Source of the DNA: Candidatus Gastranaerophilales bacterium
GTDB lineage: Bacteria; Cyanobacteriota; Vampirovibrionia; Gastranaerophilales; Gastranaerophilaceae
Reading direction: 5' to 3'
Assembly: GCA_944322785.1 (NCBI GenBank)
Contig: CALUPW010000003.1
Coordinates: forward strand, 124,001 to 188,000
Length of the DNA stretch: 64,000 nt
Below are positions 27,075 through 36,171 of this stretch, piece after piece. A program made the translations under genes and the position numbers. Every line of letters starts with the position of its first letter. Position 1 is the first letter of the stretch. The notes under the pieces are model-generated. The model saw only the letters and a list, made by a program, of their open reading frames with translations, was not told where the DNA came from and ran no database searches.

Positions 27075-29366
27075 ATGTTAGAATTTTTGTTTGGAAAAAA
27101 GAAAAAAAATCCACCTAAAGATGTACGTATAAATGAAATTTATGCCAAACTTTCGACTCATTACGGGATTGATAAAATCCCGCAGGAACGAAAAAAATAT
27201 TTACAAAATATAATGATTAAGCATGGATATTTAAATTATCCGTACATCAAAGCACTTGATGACCTTACTCCAGCAGAAATTCTTTATGCCCTACAGTTTA
27301 AATGGATAGACAATCACATTTTTAATGACGGAAAATTCAGATTTGATGATGACAAAATAAGCGTACTTGCACGGGAAAATATTCAAAATTCCGACTGGAT
27401 TAAAAAAGAAGGGCATGACATAAAACTCATCAATCTTGCCGGACTAAAAGACGGAAATAAAACAAAAGAAACCGGAAAATTTATTGACTGGCTGCGCCAG
27501 CTTTTGATACTTCCGACAGGAAACATTCATAACGAAATTTTTAATACAACAATTTATTTAATTCCGTTTCACCCGAGAGAATTTGGATGCGCCTATCTTC
27601 CAAAAAGCAGCGAAGTTAGCGAAAAACTTTTTGATGAAGAACTTTTTAATCTAACCGGAATGGATGCAAAAGAACAGGTGAAAACCTTTATCACATTTGC
27701 GCAGCTTGCGGGTCATCCGGTAATTTATGATATTCTCCCTCAGACAGGACGATTTTCAAAAGCTGTTCTTGCAAATCCGGAAATTGCGAGATGGTATGAT
27801 ATCAATGAACTTATCAATCTGTTGAAAAATAAAATTGAACTTGTCGCATCTGAAATGACAAAAGAAAATGATATAGATGATATAGAAGTTGTTAAAAATT
27901 TATATATTCAAAACCTTAACGGTTCATTCGGGGAACTTAGCGCTCATTATCAAAAAATTTATGATGAATTTGATAAAAAAATGAATCCGTATAAAATTGA
28001 AATTTCAAACAAAATGCTTGAAAAAAATTTCCAAATAAAAATTCATAAAAAAGCACGGGAAATTACAGCAGAAACACTTAATATAAAATCCGGAACAAAA
28101 TTAAACGAAAATGATATCACAAAACAGATTGATATTATTCAAAAACTTATTGCAAAGGGATTGTGGCCTGCACCGGGCGGTGCATGGTGTTCTGCAGGCG
28201 TTCCGGTGTTTGACAGAATGAGCGAAGGAAAAGACTATCCTGTATTTAAACATTACAATTTTAAAGGCGAAGATGTTTCATGCTTTGCAAATCTGGATTG
28301 CCAGACTCCGTATTATTTTGCATATCTTGAAAACGGAACTTTTAACGAGCCTGTAATTGATTATTTTATTGATTACATGGAAAAACTGCAAAAAGAATAC
28401 AACTTTGACGGCTTTAGAGTAGATCATATCGACCATATTGTTGATGAAGTTTCTGAAAAAGACGGCAAACCAATTAGCTATAGAGCACCCAGATATGTTT
28501 TAAACAAATTGAATACAAATATGAAAAATAAAATTCCGTATTTTGGAACTCTTGCGGAATACATGCTGTGGGACGACTTTTTGAAAGAATATCATGAAGA
28601 AATGAATTTTGATTTGCTGTGGGGAAACGATATTGTTTCACAATGTTCAAAAACACCTGAAACAATAGTTGATGACAACACGCATCTTTCAAATTACAAT
28701 ACAAATCTGAAAAACAAAAATCTGCTTTCTATTTTAAAGACATACAACAATCAGGACGGCGAATTCAGAAGCATTGACCAGTATCCGGGGCAATTGGGAG
28801 AAAACGGCGCTTTATACAAATGGTTTAAATACAAATTCTTACCCGGAGGCAAGTTTGCACAAAGACCTGTTTTATATGTAGACGGAGATGAAAGTTTTAC
28901 CAAAAACGGAATTGAATCGGTAATCGGAGAGGAAATCTCAATGCCGAGAGAAAATAATTATGAATTTTTCAAAAAATTTGATGCAATTGACAGATTTGTA
29001 AAACGCCATAATGTAATTACGGATGGGGAGGCGCAGATTATTATACAGGAAGATGACGGATTTGCGGCCTGGATGATTTCAAAAGAACCTGTTAAGTCTG
29101 CATTCCTTGTAATTTCAAATTACAAATATCCGACAGAAAAAATTACCCGATGTGATGAAAACGGAAATTCTTATGCCGAAATCGTCAAGGGTGAAAAAAT
29201 TGAAAACAAAACACTCCAGCTTCCGGGCGAATTTAAAATTAAATCTGAATATATAATTGAAGATGACGAATTTGTAAGGAAGAAACTAAAAACAGCAGAC
29301 AATGTTATAAAAATCGACACTCTTGAACCCGGAGAATTCAGACTTTTCGGAATTCAAAAAGGATAA
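27075..29366 (+). CDS. Alpha-amylase-superfamily enzyme (GH13-like), probable maltodextrin/glucan processing
   Basis: A 763-residue cytoplasmic protein with no signal peptide. The catalytic TIM barrel shows VIYDILPQTGRFSKA (about 216-230, region I), GFRVDHIDHIVDE (about 446-458, region II with the nucleophile Asp) and GTLAEYM (about 492-498, region III with the acid/base Glu). The C-terminal part (about 640-760) looks like a beta domain. The start is the ATG preceded by GGGAG; 14 extra codons upstream lack support. It is a single gene. It may be a glucanotransferase or a glycogen/maltodextrin hydrolase; the precise reaction is uncertain. Confidence 0.65.
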   Translation: MLEFLFGKKKKNPPKDVRINEIYAKLSTHYGIDKIPQERKKYLQNIMIKHGYLNYPYIKALDDLTPAEILYALQFKWIDNHIFNDGKFRFDDDKISVLARENIQNSDWIKKEGHDIKLINLAGLKDGNKTKETGKFIDWLRQLLILPTGNIHNEIFNTTIYLIPFHPREFGCAYLPKSSEVSEKLFDEELFNLTGMDAKEQVKTFITFAQLAGHPVIYDILPQTGRFSKAVLANPEIARWYDINELINLLKNKIELVASEMTKENDIDDIEVVKNLYIQNLNGSFGELSAHYQKIYDEFDKKMNPYKIEISNKMLEKNFQIKIHKKAREITAETLNIKSGTKLNENDITKQIDIIQKLIAKGLWPAPGGAWCSAGVPVFDRMSEGKDYPVFKHYNFKGEDVSCFANLDCQTPYYFAYLENGTFNEPVIDYFIDYMEKLQKEYNFDGFRVDHIDHIVDEVSEKDGKPISYRAPRYVLNKLNTNMKNKIPYFGTLAEYMLWDDFLKEYHEEMNFDLLWGNDIVSQCSKTPETIVDDNTHLSNYNTNLKNKNLLSILKTYNNQDGEFRSIDQYPGQLGENGALYKWFKYKFLPGGKFAQRPVLYVDGDESFTKNGIESVIGEEISMPRENNYEFFKKFDAIDRFVKRHNVITDGEAQIIIQEDDGFAAWMISKEPVKSAFLVISNYKYPTEKITRCDENGNSYAEIVKGEKIENKTLQLPGEFKIKSEYIIEDDEFVRKKLKTADNVIKIDTLEPGEFRLFGIQKG

Positions 29367-29405
29367 CAAACACAGTCCTTACGGTTTAACAAAACAGGAA
29401 AACAA

Positions 29406-29433
29406 TGGCGGAGATTAATTTCTCCGCTTTTAT
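29406..29433 (+). terminator. Terminator after the GH13-like gene
   Basis: GCGGAGA (29408-29414) and TCTCCGC (29421-29427) pair around a 6-base loop, followed by TTTTATAAT. Confidence 0.75.
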
Positions 29434-29490
29434 AATGTAAAAAATATTTAAATTATTGCTCAATCAACGACTTTAAGTTATTCTATAAGT

Positions 29491-31143
29491 ATGATTAAGC
29501 AGCTTAAGATAAAGGATTACATTTTAATAGACGAACTGACTGCGAATTTTCATCGGGGATTAAACGTAATAACCGGTGAAACAGGTGCTGGTAAAAGTAT
29601 TTTAATAAGTGCAATCGATCTTGCATTTGCTCCCCGTGTTTCAAAAGAAGTCATAAAAAACGGCTGCGAAAAAGCTGTAATTGAACTTACAATTGAAAAT
29701 ACCAAACACAATTTAAAAGAACTTTTTGAAGAAAACGGAATTGATGATTTCGGCAGTGAAATCACTTTGACAAAAGAAATTACACAAAATGCTGTCCGTT
29801 CCCGTGTAAACGGAACTCTTGTTAATCAGGATTTTATAAAAAATCTCCGCTCATTATTTCTGGATATTCATTCACAGCACCAGACATATTCATTTTTACA
29901 GCCCAAATATCATATAACACTTCTGGATACATACGCAAAAGATGTTTACGGGCAAAAACTTGAGGAATACAAAAAGCTTTATTTTGAATACACAAACCTT
30001 AAATCACAACTGGAAAAAGCAAAAAATTCGGCAGATATAACAGAATCACAGCTTGAATTTTTACAGTTTCAGGTTAATGAAATTGAAAGTGCAGAAATTC
30101 AATCTGAAAACGAAGATGACGAATTGAATGCCGAACTTGAAGTTTTAGAGAATGCGGAAAAACTTAAAGAATTGACAGGCTCTTCTTACTGGGCAATAAA
30201 CGGCGATGACGGCTCCATTCTTGAAGGACTCGGAAAAATTAAACAAAATGTTTCCAAAGCCGCATCTTTTGACAACAAATTGAATGATATTGAACAAAAT
30301 TTGATTGAATGTATAGAAAATCTTCATGAAATTTCATCGGATTTAAGGAATTACAGCCAGAATCTTGACAACGACACCGAGAGATTAAATGAAATTCAGG
30401 AAAGATTGTTTATCCTTGACAAATTAAAACGTAAATACGGCGGAACGCTTGAAGCAGTTCTTGAAACACATAAAAAACTTTCCGATGAACTTTCATCAAT
30501 TGAATTTTCGACCAAAAATATTGAAGAACTGGAAGAACTGATAAAAAAAGCGGAAGAAACCCTGCTTGAAAAGGCAAAAGAAATAAGTGAACACAGAAAA
30601 AATTACGCAAATGTTTTGTCGGTTTATATTCAAGAAAAACTTGCGAAATTAGAACTGCCCAAAGCAAGATTTGAAATCGCAGTAAGAGAAAAAACTCTCT
30701 CCTCTGACGGGATTGATGATGTTGAATTTTTAATTTCGACAAACGTATCGGAAGATTTAAAACCGCTTGCAAAAGTTGCATCAGGCGGTGAGATTTCCCG
30801 TGTAATGCTTGCGATAAAATCAATTTTTGCACAAACAGACGATATTGATACCGTAATTTTTGATGAAATCGACACTGGAATTTCAGGCAAGGCATCGCAA
30901 AGTGTTGCTGATGAAATTGTTGAACTTTCAAAATTTCACCAGATAATTTTAATTACCCATCAGGCAATTATCGCATCAAAAGCCGACAAACATTTTTATG
31001 TCAGAAAATCTCAAAATGATGAAACAAAAGTTGAAGTTTATGTTTTGACAGGCGATAACAGAATAAAAGCTCTGGCTGAACTTGCGGGCGGCGATATTAA
31101 CGAGCAGTCAATTGAATTTGCCAAATCTCTTATTGAGGCTTAA
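29491..31143 (+). CDS. recN: DNA repair ATPase RecN
   Basis: A 550-residue SMC-like protein of normal RecN length. It acts in double-strand break repair. Walker A is GETGAGKS (about 29-36), the middle (about 150-380) is coiled coil, the ABC signature is ASGGEISR (about 430-437), and Walker B is VIFDEIDTGISG (about 453-464). The ATG at 29491 has no Shine-Dalgarno sequence; a TATTCT box sits 6 bases upstream, so it may also be leaderless, less clearly than metF. Confidence 0.94.
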   Translation: MIKQLKIKDYILIDELTANFHRGLNVITGETGAGKSILISAIDLAFAPRVSKEVIKNGCEKAVIELTIENTKHNLKELFEENGIDDFGSEITLTKEITQNAVRSRVNGTLVNQDFIKNLRSLFLDIHSQHQTYSFLQPKYHITLLDTYAKDVYGQKLEEYKKLYFEYTNLKSQLEKAKNSADITESQLEFLQFQVNEIESAEIQSENEDDELNAELEVLENAEKLKELTGSSYWAINGDDGSILEGLGKIKQNVSKAASFDNKLNDIEQNLIECIENLHEISSDLRNYSQNLDNDTERLNEIQERLFILDKLKRKYGGTLEAVLETHKKLSDELSSIEFSTKNIEELEELIKKAEETLLEKAKEISEHRKNYANVLSVYIQEKLAKLELPKARFEIAVREKTLSSDGIDDVEFLISTNVSEDLKPLAKVASGGEISRVMLAIKSIFAQTDDIDTVIFDEIDTGISGKASQSVADEIVELSKFHQIILITHQAIIASKADKHFYVRKSQNDETKVEVYVLTGDNRIKALAELAGGDINEQSIEFAKSLIEA

Positions 31144-31210
31144 GGTCAGATAATAACAGACAAAAAATTTATACTAACCGTTGCATATTTTTACCGGACT
31201 CGCCTGCAGC

Positions 31211-31239
31211 AAAAATAAAAACCGGCGTTTTTGCCGGTC
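31211..31239 (-). terminator. Terminator downstream of the sigma factor gene
   Basis: Read on -, ACCGGC and GCCGGT pair around a 6-base loop, followed by TTTTATTTTT. Confidence 0.85.
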
Positions 31240-31244
31240 AAATA

Positions 31245-32228
31245 TCAGTCATCTATATAATCTTTAAAATGCTGTAACTCCTCTTTTTCTCTGATTTTTG
31301 CAAGAGCAATATCTTCCAGTTGTCTGATTCGCTCTTTTGAATACCCCATTTCTTTTCCCAATTGTTCCAGAGTCATAGGAATTTGACCGTTTATTCCAAA
31401 ACGGCAGTTTATAATTTTCTTTTCTCTTTCATTAAGCGTACATAGAAGGTGATTGATTGAACCTTTAAGACTGTTATTTTTTGTCTGCTCATCCGGTGAA
31501 TTATGTTTTTTATCCTGAATGTAATCCCCTACATTCAAATCATCCGTCACCGGAGTTTCAAGACTTATAGGTTCTTTAATGATTGATTTTCTTATTACAG
31601 AAAGTTTTTTATAGGTTAAACCCATGCGTTCCGCCACTTCAAAATCAGTCGGCTCACGACCGAGTTCAAAAGAAAGCATTGTATAAACTTTTTTGTATTT
31701 CCTGATTTTATCTGCCATATGAACAGGAATTCTTATTGTTCTTGAATTATTTGAAATTGCACGGATAATAGTCTGTTTTATCCACCACGTTGCATAGGTT
31801 GAAAATTTGAAATTTTTTGAATAATCAAATTTTTCTGCGGCCTTTATTAGTCCGAGAGATCCTTCTTGTACAAGATCCATAAACAATACCCCCTGACCGA
31901 TATACCTTTTTGCAATGCTTACAACAAGACGAAGGTTTGCTTGAATTAATTTCCGCTTGGCAACATCCGCCTGCTGCGGCAGACCTTCTTTTATCTGCTT
32001 ACCTAAGATTTTTTCTTCTTTTGAGGATAAAAGTTTGACTTTTCCGATGTCTTTTAAATACATCTGAAGTAAATCATCCTCGTTTGCGATTGAATTAAAT
32101 GTCTTAGGCTCATTCAATGAAATATCGTCATCATCTTCTGCCTGAATTATATCTTCCTGCAAATAATTACTCTGAAAGTCTTTAAACAAGTTTTCATTGT
32201 CTTCCCGTAACTCAACATTCACACTCAT
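31245..32228 (-). CDS. Sigma-70 factor, group 1/2 (RpoD-like)
   Basis: A 327-residue sigma factor with regions 1.2 to 4.2: DDLLQMYLKDIGKVKLLSSKEE (about 40-61), region 2 with NLRLVVSIAKRY, LVQEGSLGLIKAAEKFD and FSTYATWWIKQTI, region 3 with IRIPVHMADKI, and region 4 with TLEQLGKEMGYSKERIRQLE. It lacks region 1.1, and its short N-terminus suits either a compact primary factor or a group 2 paralogue. The ATG at 32228 is preferred (AGAGGA upstream); 15 more codons are possible. It is different in type from the FliA-like factor at 4513. Confidence 0.87.
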   Translation of the reverse strand: MSVNVELREDNENLFKDFQSNYLQEDIIQAEDDDDISLNEPKTFNSIANEDDLLQMYLKDIGKVKLLSSKEEKILGKQIKEGLPQQADVAKRKLIQANLRLVVSIAKRYIGQGVLFMDLVQEGSLGLIKAAEKFDYSKNFKFSTYATWWIKQTIIRAISNNSRTIRIPVHMADKIRKYKKVYTMLSFELGREPTDFEVAERMGLTYKKLSVIRKSIIKEPISLETPVTDDLNVGDYIQDKKHNSPDEQTKNNSLKGSINHLLCTLNEREKKIINCRFGINGQIPMTLEQLGKEMGYSKERIRQLEDIALAKIREKEELQHFKDYIDD

Positions 32229-32348
32229 TGAAATCTTTTCCTCTCTTCCAGTCTTAAATCTATTCAATTTCAATGACGGGAAAAAATTAAAAATGTTTCA
32301 ATACAAGTTTTCATGATAAAGGAATAAATGCACACTAAAAATAAAAAC

Positions 32349-32421
32349 TGGAGCGTAGGGGATTCGAACCCCTGACCTTGACACTGCCAGTGTCACGCGC
32401 TACCAACTGCGCCAACGCCCC
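32349..32421 (-). tRNA. tRNA-Ala (GGC)
   Basis: A 73-base cloverleaf with anticodon loop CTGGCAG (GGC), T-arm AGGGG-TTCGAAT-CCCCT and a G3-U70 pair, the alanine identity element. CCA is not encoded. Confidence 0.95.
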
Positions 32422-32429
32422 GTTATTAT

Positions 32430-32460
32430 AAAAAAAGGAGCAACAGGGTTACTCCTTTTA
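32430..32460 (-). terminator. Terminator between tRNA-Leu and tRNA-Ala
   Basis: Read on -, AAAAGGAGTAAC and GTTGCTCCTTTT form a 12-bp stem with a 3-base loop, followed by T. It ends the tRNA-Leu transcript. Confidence 0.8.
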
Positions 32461-32462
32461 TT

Positions 32463-32542
32463 TGGGCATGAAGAGACTCGAACTCCCACGCGGTTAGCAC
32501 TAGTTCCTAAGACTAGCGTGTCTACCATTCCACCACATGCCC
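32463..32542 (-). tRNA. tRNA-Leu (TAG)
   Basis: An 80-base tRNA with acceptor GGGCATG/CATGCCC, anticodon stem CTAGT/ACTAG around CTTAGGA (anticodon TAG), a long variable region and T-arm GGGAG-TTCGAGT-CTCTT. CCA is not encoded. The upstream side carries two copies of a 100-bp repeat that contains parts of its 5' half. Confidence 0.92.
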
Positions 32543-32742
32543 ATATTTAATTATCATTACAAGTTTTTTTCAAAAACTTCAGCGTGTCTACCCCTCTCAC
32601 AAACGATACTTAATCGTTTGTTCGGCAGCGTACCACATGCCCATATTTAATTATCATTACAAGTTTTTTTCAAAAACTTCAGCGTGTCTACCCCTCTCAC
32701 AAACGATACTTAATCGTTTGTTCGGCAGCGTACCACATGCCC
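32543..32742 (-). repeat. Perfect 100-bp tandem duplication carrying tRNA-Leu 5' fragments
   Basis: Bases 32543-32642 and 32643-32742 are identical. Read on -, each unit begins GGGCATGTGGT (tRNA-Leu bases 1-11), holds an insert with the hairpin ACAAACGAT/ATCGTTTGT, continues with GGTAGACACGCT (tRNA-Leu D-arm region) and ends in AAGTTTTT/AAAAACTT, then AATTAAATAT. The true tRNA forms the third unit in line. No anticodon or 3' half is present in the copies. Confidence 0.9.
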
Positions 32743-32796
32743 ATCCATATTTAATTGTCAGAGCATAATTAAAATTATCCCGAACACAGGCAGATG

Positions 32797-32949
32797 TCAA
32801 GAGTTTTGTTTATCCATCTTTTCAGGATGTGCCGAATTTGAAAGAATTATTTCATAATACTCATTCTTGTCAATGTTTACGCCCATTGTCTTTGTATCAC
32901 AATAAATTTTCTTTTTCTTCTTTAAAAGTTTTTTGTAATCACCCGCCAT
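32797..32949 (-). CDS. Small conserved-looking 50-residue protein
   Basis: An open frame of 50 codons starting MAGDYKKLLKKKKKIY and ending HPEKMDKQNS. It is lysine-rich at the start, then more balanced, with one cysteine, and has no membrane segment. A perfect TATAAT lies 7 bases before the ATG with no ribosome-binding site, the same leaderless layout as metF and mnmG. Its clear promoter and sensible composition support a real gene. The family is unknown. Confidence 0.55.
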   Translation of the reverse strand: MAGDYKKLLKKKKKIYCDTKTMGVNIDKNEYYEIILSNSAHPEKMDKQNS

Positions 32950-32956
32950 AGCTTTT

Positions 32957-32962
32957 ATTATA
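32957..32962 (-). promoter_or_regulatory. -10 box of the 50-residue protein gene, likely leaderless
   Basis: TATAAT on the - strand, followed by AAAAGCT and then the ATG at 32949. There is no Shine-Dalgarno sequence. Confidence 0.5.
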
Positions 32963-33029
32963 TTACAAAATCTTAAAACCCGCTTGCAAATTTTTATACT
33001 TTGTTTTAGGATTATTTATACGAACGTGC

Positions 33030-33075
33030 GTCGGTGTGTTTTTGTGTGGAAAAAGCGTTTTACACCGATTAAGGA
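33030..33075 (+). promoter_or_regulatory. Stem-loop in the rplS leader
   Basis: TCGGTGT (about 33030) and ACACCGA (about 33063) can pair around an internal loop upstream of rplS. A ribosomal protein leader with autoregulation is possible; nothing more can be said. Confidence 0.3.
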
Positions 33076-33116
33076 ATTTAAAAAGTACGAAATATAAAGA
33101 TATAAAGGAAAAGAAA

Positions 33117-33470
33117 ATGAACCCTATTATTGACGAATTGGAAAAATCTTACATGGAAAAAGAATTGCCGGATGTAAATCCCGGTGATACAGTAAAGGTC
33201 TTTGTAAGAATTATTGAAGGTAACAAAGAAAGAACTCAGGCTTTTGAAGGCACTATAATCAAAAAACACGGCTCTGGTATCAACAAAACAATTACGGTCA
33301 GAAAAGTATTTCAAGGTGTAGGTGTTGAACGTGTATTTTTGATGCATTCACCGAGAATTGAAAAAATCACTCTTTTAAGACGTGGTGATGTTAGACGTTC
33401 TAAACTATATTATTTAAGAGAACGTTCAGGCAAAGCTACTCGTATCAAGGAAAAAATTGAAAAAAGATAA
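33117..33470 (+). CDS. rplS: 50S ribosomal protein L19
   Basis: A 117-residue L19, the normal length. Conserved blocks are PGDTVKVFVRIIEGNKERTQAFEG (about 23-46), GVGVERVFLMHSPRIEKI (about 67-84) and RSKLYYLRERSGKATRIKE (about 94-112). The start is the ATG giving MNPIIDELE, with AAAGGAAAAG upstream; a longer frame would add 27 residues not seen in L19. It overlaps rbgA by 14 bases. The order rplS-rbgA-rnhB is a known conserved cluster, especially in Firmicutes. Confidence 0.96.
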   Translation: MNPIIDELEKSYMEKELPDVNPGDTVKVFVRIIEGNKERTQAFEGTIIKKHGSGINKTITVRKVFQGVGVERVFLMHSPRIEKITLLRRGDVRRSKLYYLRERSGKATRIKEKIEKR

Positions 33471-34323
33471 AACTCATATTCACTGGTATCCCGGGCACAT
33501 AGCAAAAGCTGAAAAAAAGCTTAAAGAGCAGTTGTCACTGGTGGATGCGGTGATAGAAGTACTTGATGCAAGAATTCCGTTATCAAGCGGATACGACAAT
33601 ATTGCGGGGCTGTTAAATGACAAGCCCCGTTTAATTTTGTTTAATAAATCCGACCTTGCAGACAGGGCTAAACTTAAAAAATTTGCGGAAAAAATTGAAA
33701 AAGACTCCGGTTATCCGGTTATACTATCAGATGCAAAAAATTCAAAAGATTTAAATTTTATTGTAAAAAAAGCTGTGGAATTATCTGAACCAAGAATTCA
33801 GGCGATTATGAAAAAAGGGCTTTTAAGACGCCCTGCACGGGTTATGGTTGTCGGAATGCCGAATGTCGGCAAGTCAAGTATCATAAACAAACTTACACGT
33901 TCATCCAAAACAAAAACCGGTGCAAAAGCCGGGGTTACACGCCAGCAGCAGTGGGTCAGAATCAATCCTCAGCTTGAACTTCTTGATACTCCGGGGATTA
34001 TTCCGATGCGTCAGGATGATCAATTCCGTGCAAAAAAGCTGGCATTTGTAAATTCAGTATCAGAAAACTCATATTCAAACGAAATTGTAGCAAGAGAACT
34101 TCTTGAACTTCTGGCCAAACAATATCCTGATATTGTTAAAGCTTATTATAATCTAAAAGATGAAGATGATATTACACTTGAAAATATTTCAAGTTCAAGA
34201 AATTGGATAAAAACCGGCGGGAAAGCGGATTTGGAAAGAACTGCAATATATGTTTTGAGAGATTTCAGAGACGGAAAAACAGGCAGGTTTGTTTTGGATG
34301 ACTTAGATGAATTTGAGGGCTAA
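33457..34323 (+). CDS. rbgA: Ribosome biogenesis GTPase RbgA (YlqF)
   Basis: A 288-residue circularly permuted GTPase that helps late 50S assembly. The motif order is G4 NKSD (about 66-69), then G1 GMPNVGKSS (about 131-139), then G3 DTPG (about 171-174), as expected for YlqF. The N-terminal HWYPGHIAKAEKKL block is typical. It starts inside the end of rplS and ends directly before rnhB, so the three are one transcript. Confidence 0.94.
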   Translation: MKKDKTHIHWYPGHIAKAEKKLKEQLSLVDAVIEVLDARIPLSSGYDNIAGLLNDKPRLILFNKSDLADRAKLKKFAEKIEKDSGYPVILSDAKNSKDLNFIVKKAVELSEPRIQAIMKKGLLRRPARVMVVGMPNVGKSSIINKLTRSSKTKTGAKAGVTRQQQWVRINPQLELLDTPGIIPMRQDDQFRAKKLAFVNSVSENSYSNEIVARELLELLAKQYPDIVKAYYNLKDEDDITLENISSSRNWIKTGGKADLERTAIYVLRDFRDGKTGRFVLDDLDEFEG

Positions 34324-35019
34324 ATGGAACTTACTAAAGATTCTCATATCATAAAACTTTTTGCGTACGATGTTTTTTACAAAAATCATATTGTTATAGG
34401 AACTGATGAAGCCGGAAGAGGACCGGCTGCAGGCGGGGTTTTTGCAAGTGCGGTTTGTTTTAACAGGCGCTCACGTGAACTTGTCGAAAAACTTTCAATT
34501 CTGAATGACAGCAAACAGATTTCAAAGAAAAATCGTGAACTTTTGTATGATATTATAGTTGAAAATTCAATTAATAAAACAGTCTGTGTTGAAGTTGATG
34601 AAATTGAAAAAATAAACATTCTTAACGCCTCATTAAAAGCAATGAAACTGGCTGTAGAAGATGTATTAAAACGCGCAGCGCTTGCTGAAGCTCCGGAAGA
34701 AAATTATCAAAAGTTTTTTGTTCTTGTGGACGGAAACAAAAAGATAAAAGATTTTGATCTGTGTTCTCAAAAATGGGTTGTAAAAGGGGATGCGACATCG
34801 GCTTCTATTGCTGCGGCAAGCATTATTGCAAAGGTTTCCCGTGACAGATATATGGAGGAGCTTGATAAAGAATTTCCGCAATACGGCTGGGTTAAAAACG
34901 CCGGTTATCTGACAAAAGAACATTTGGAGGCGATAGACAAATACGGTTTGACTAAATATCACAGACCATCGTTTTTAAAAAAACATTTTGCAAAACAGGA
35001 GCAGTTAAGTTTGTTTTGA
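34324..35019 (+). CDS. rnhB: Ribonuclease HII
   Basis: A 231-residue RNase HII that removes RNA from RNA/DNA hybrids. The catalytic DE pair lies in GTDEAGRGPAAGGV (about 23-36), DSKQISKKNRE (about 61-71) and VDGNKKI (about 137-143) are conserved, and KGDATSASIAAASIIAKVSRD (about 155-175) completes the active site. The ATG follows the rbgA stop without a gap, with GAGGG just upstream. The gene runs convergent to the prepilin gene on -. Confidence 0.95.
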   Translation: MELTKDSHIIKLFAYDVFYKNHIVIGTDEAGRGPAAGGVFASAVCFNRRSRELVEKLSILNDSKQISKKNRELLYDIIVENSINKTVCVEVDEIEKINILNASLKAMKLAVEDVLKRAALAEAPEENYQKFFVLVDGNKKIKDFDLCSQKWVVKGDATSASIAAASIIAKVSRDRYMEELDKEFPQYGWVKNAGYLTKEHLEAIDKYGLTKYHRPSFLKKHFAKQEQLSLF

Positions 35020-36082
35020 TTATTTTCTATTCATCTGCTCTATCATTTCTGTTGTTGTTAAACCGCCTTTTTCAGCAACCATACAAAGTCCTCCCGCCGG
35101 TACCAGCGGTGTTCCGTAATTTGCTTTTGTTGTAAATGAAAACAAATCATATCCCCATTTATTCGGACCTTTTTTGCCGTTGATGTCAATTAGAAACAAC
35201 GCAAAGTTATTTTTTTGAAAGGGAATAAGTATCATACCGTTTTTTAAAATATAAACATAACTACGTCTCTGTATTTCACTTTTTCTGTAGGCAGTACACC
35301 CCCCTGATAAAGAAAATGCCTCATCATCGCTCATTTCTGTATCACTGTTGTTTTGTAAAACAGTATCATATCCTTCATAATCAGGTATACAACCTTCATC
35401 ACTTCCTCTACAATGCCCAATTACCTGAATATTTTTCTCAAAAGTTTCTCTAAACAATTCGCAATCGCCAAATCTCCCTGAAATATCCGCAGGCTTTGGA
35501 CTACCGTCAGCCATTCCTGATTTTGTACAGTGACCAAATTTATCCCATTCAATACAGACCGTTTTATATGGACTATTTAGCCAATAATAACATTCCGGCG
35601 TATATTCAAGATTTGCCACTACTCTAACGAATGCTTGCTGTATTAAAGAATAAGCAACCTTGAACTGTTCTTTTAAAACTTTCTTTTGATAATTAGCAAT
35701 CAAAGACGGCAGAGTCATTGCAGCTATTATACCGATTATGCCAAGTGTAATAAGGACTTCTGCCATGGTAAAGGCTGCATTGCGGCTTGGTTGGTCACTC
35801 CGACCTCCGAGCCGAAGTCTATTTTTATTAACATTGATAGCTTTCGGATCACCAGGTAGGGGCATAAAATCTCGTTTCGACTTTGTCTCTACGGATTTTG
35901 AAGCCAACTCGGAATGACGTATCATTTTTTCATAAAAATATTCAAGACATGTTCTTTTGAGATTCTTCGGACTCAAAATATCGTTGTCCTCAGAATGACT
36001 AATTGTTAAATCACAATCAGGAGCACTTTTAGAGGTTGCCCCCCCCCCCCCGAAATTCAATCATAGTCTGCTTTTTAGCCAT
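35020..36082 (-). CDS. Prepilin-like protein with frame-breaking poly-G tract (second copy)
   Basis: From the ATG at 36082 (AGGAAGG six bases upstream) the frame reads MAKKQTMIEFRGGGG and stops soon after the 13-G tract. With 12 or 15 G it joins a body ending at 35020, 353 residues at 12. A TTG at 36060 is in the right frame at 13 G but has no ribosome-binding site. The body has AFTMAEVLITLGIIG with a hydrophobic helix (cleavage before Phe, residue 104 in the joined form), then a cysteine-rich pilin-like domain with NKWGYDLFSF and LVPAGG blocks shared with the gene at 19832. The two are paralogues. Leader sequence again includes REP-like palindromes. Confidence 0.72.
35793..35999. repeat. REP-like palindromic elements in the second prepilin leader
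   Basis: Degenerate palindromes include 35797-35818 (ACTCCGAC/GCCGAAGT) and about 35957-35999, where GATTCTTCGGACTC and CTCAGAATGA flank a spacer. They resemble those at 20571-20695 and are translated as part of the leader. Confidence 0.5.
36039..36051 (-). repeat. Poly-G tract of 13 (C13 on +) in second prepilin
   Basis: Thirteen identical bases, 10 codons after the ATG at 36082. The coding-strand downstream sequence CAACCTCTAAAAGTGCTCCT matches that of the 20728 tract at 16 of 20 positions, and the similarity continues for another 25 bases. Confidence 0.9.
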
Positions 36083-36171
36083 ATTCATCCTTCCTGTTAT
36101 ATTTAATTTTTACTATATTATATTTTATATCTCAAATTTTGTAAAGTCATTAACGAAATTGAAAAATAAAA

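Noticed and set aside
32543-32742. Short repeats that could suggest a CRISPR array
   Set aside because: There are only two units, they are head-to-tail identical over 100 bases with no variable spacers, and no cas gene is in the window.
33036-33116. A longer rplS product starting at 33036
   Set aside because: The extra 27 residues are not part of L19, and the ATG at 33117 has its own ribosome-binding site.
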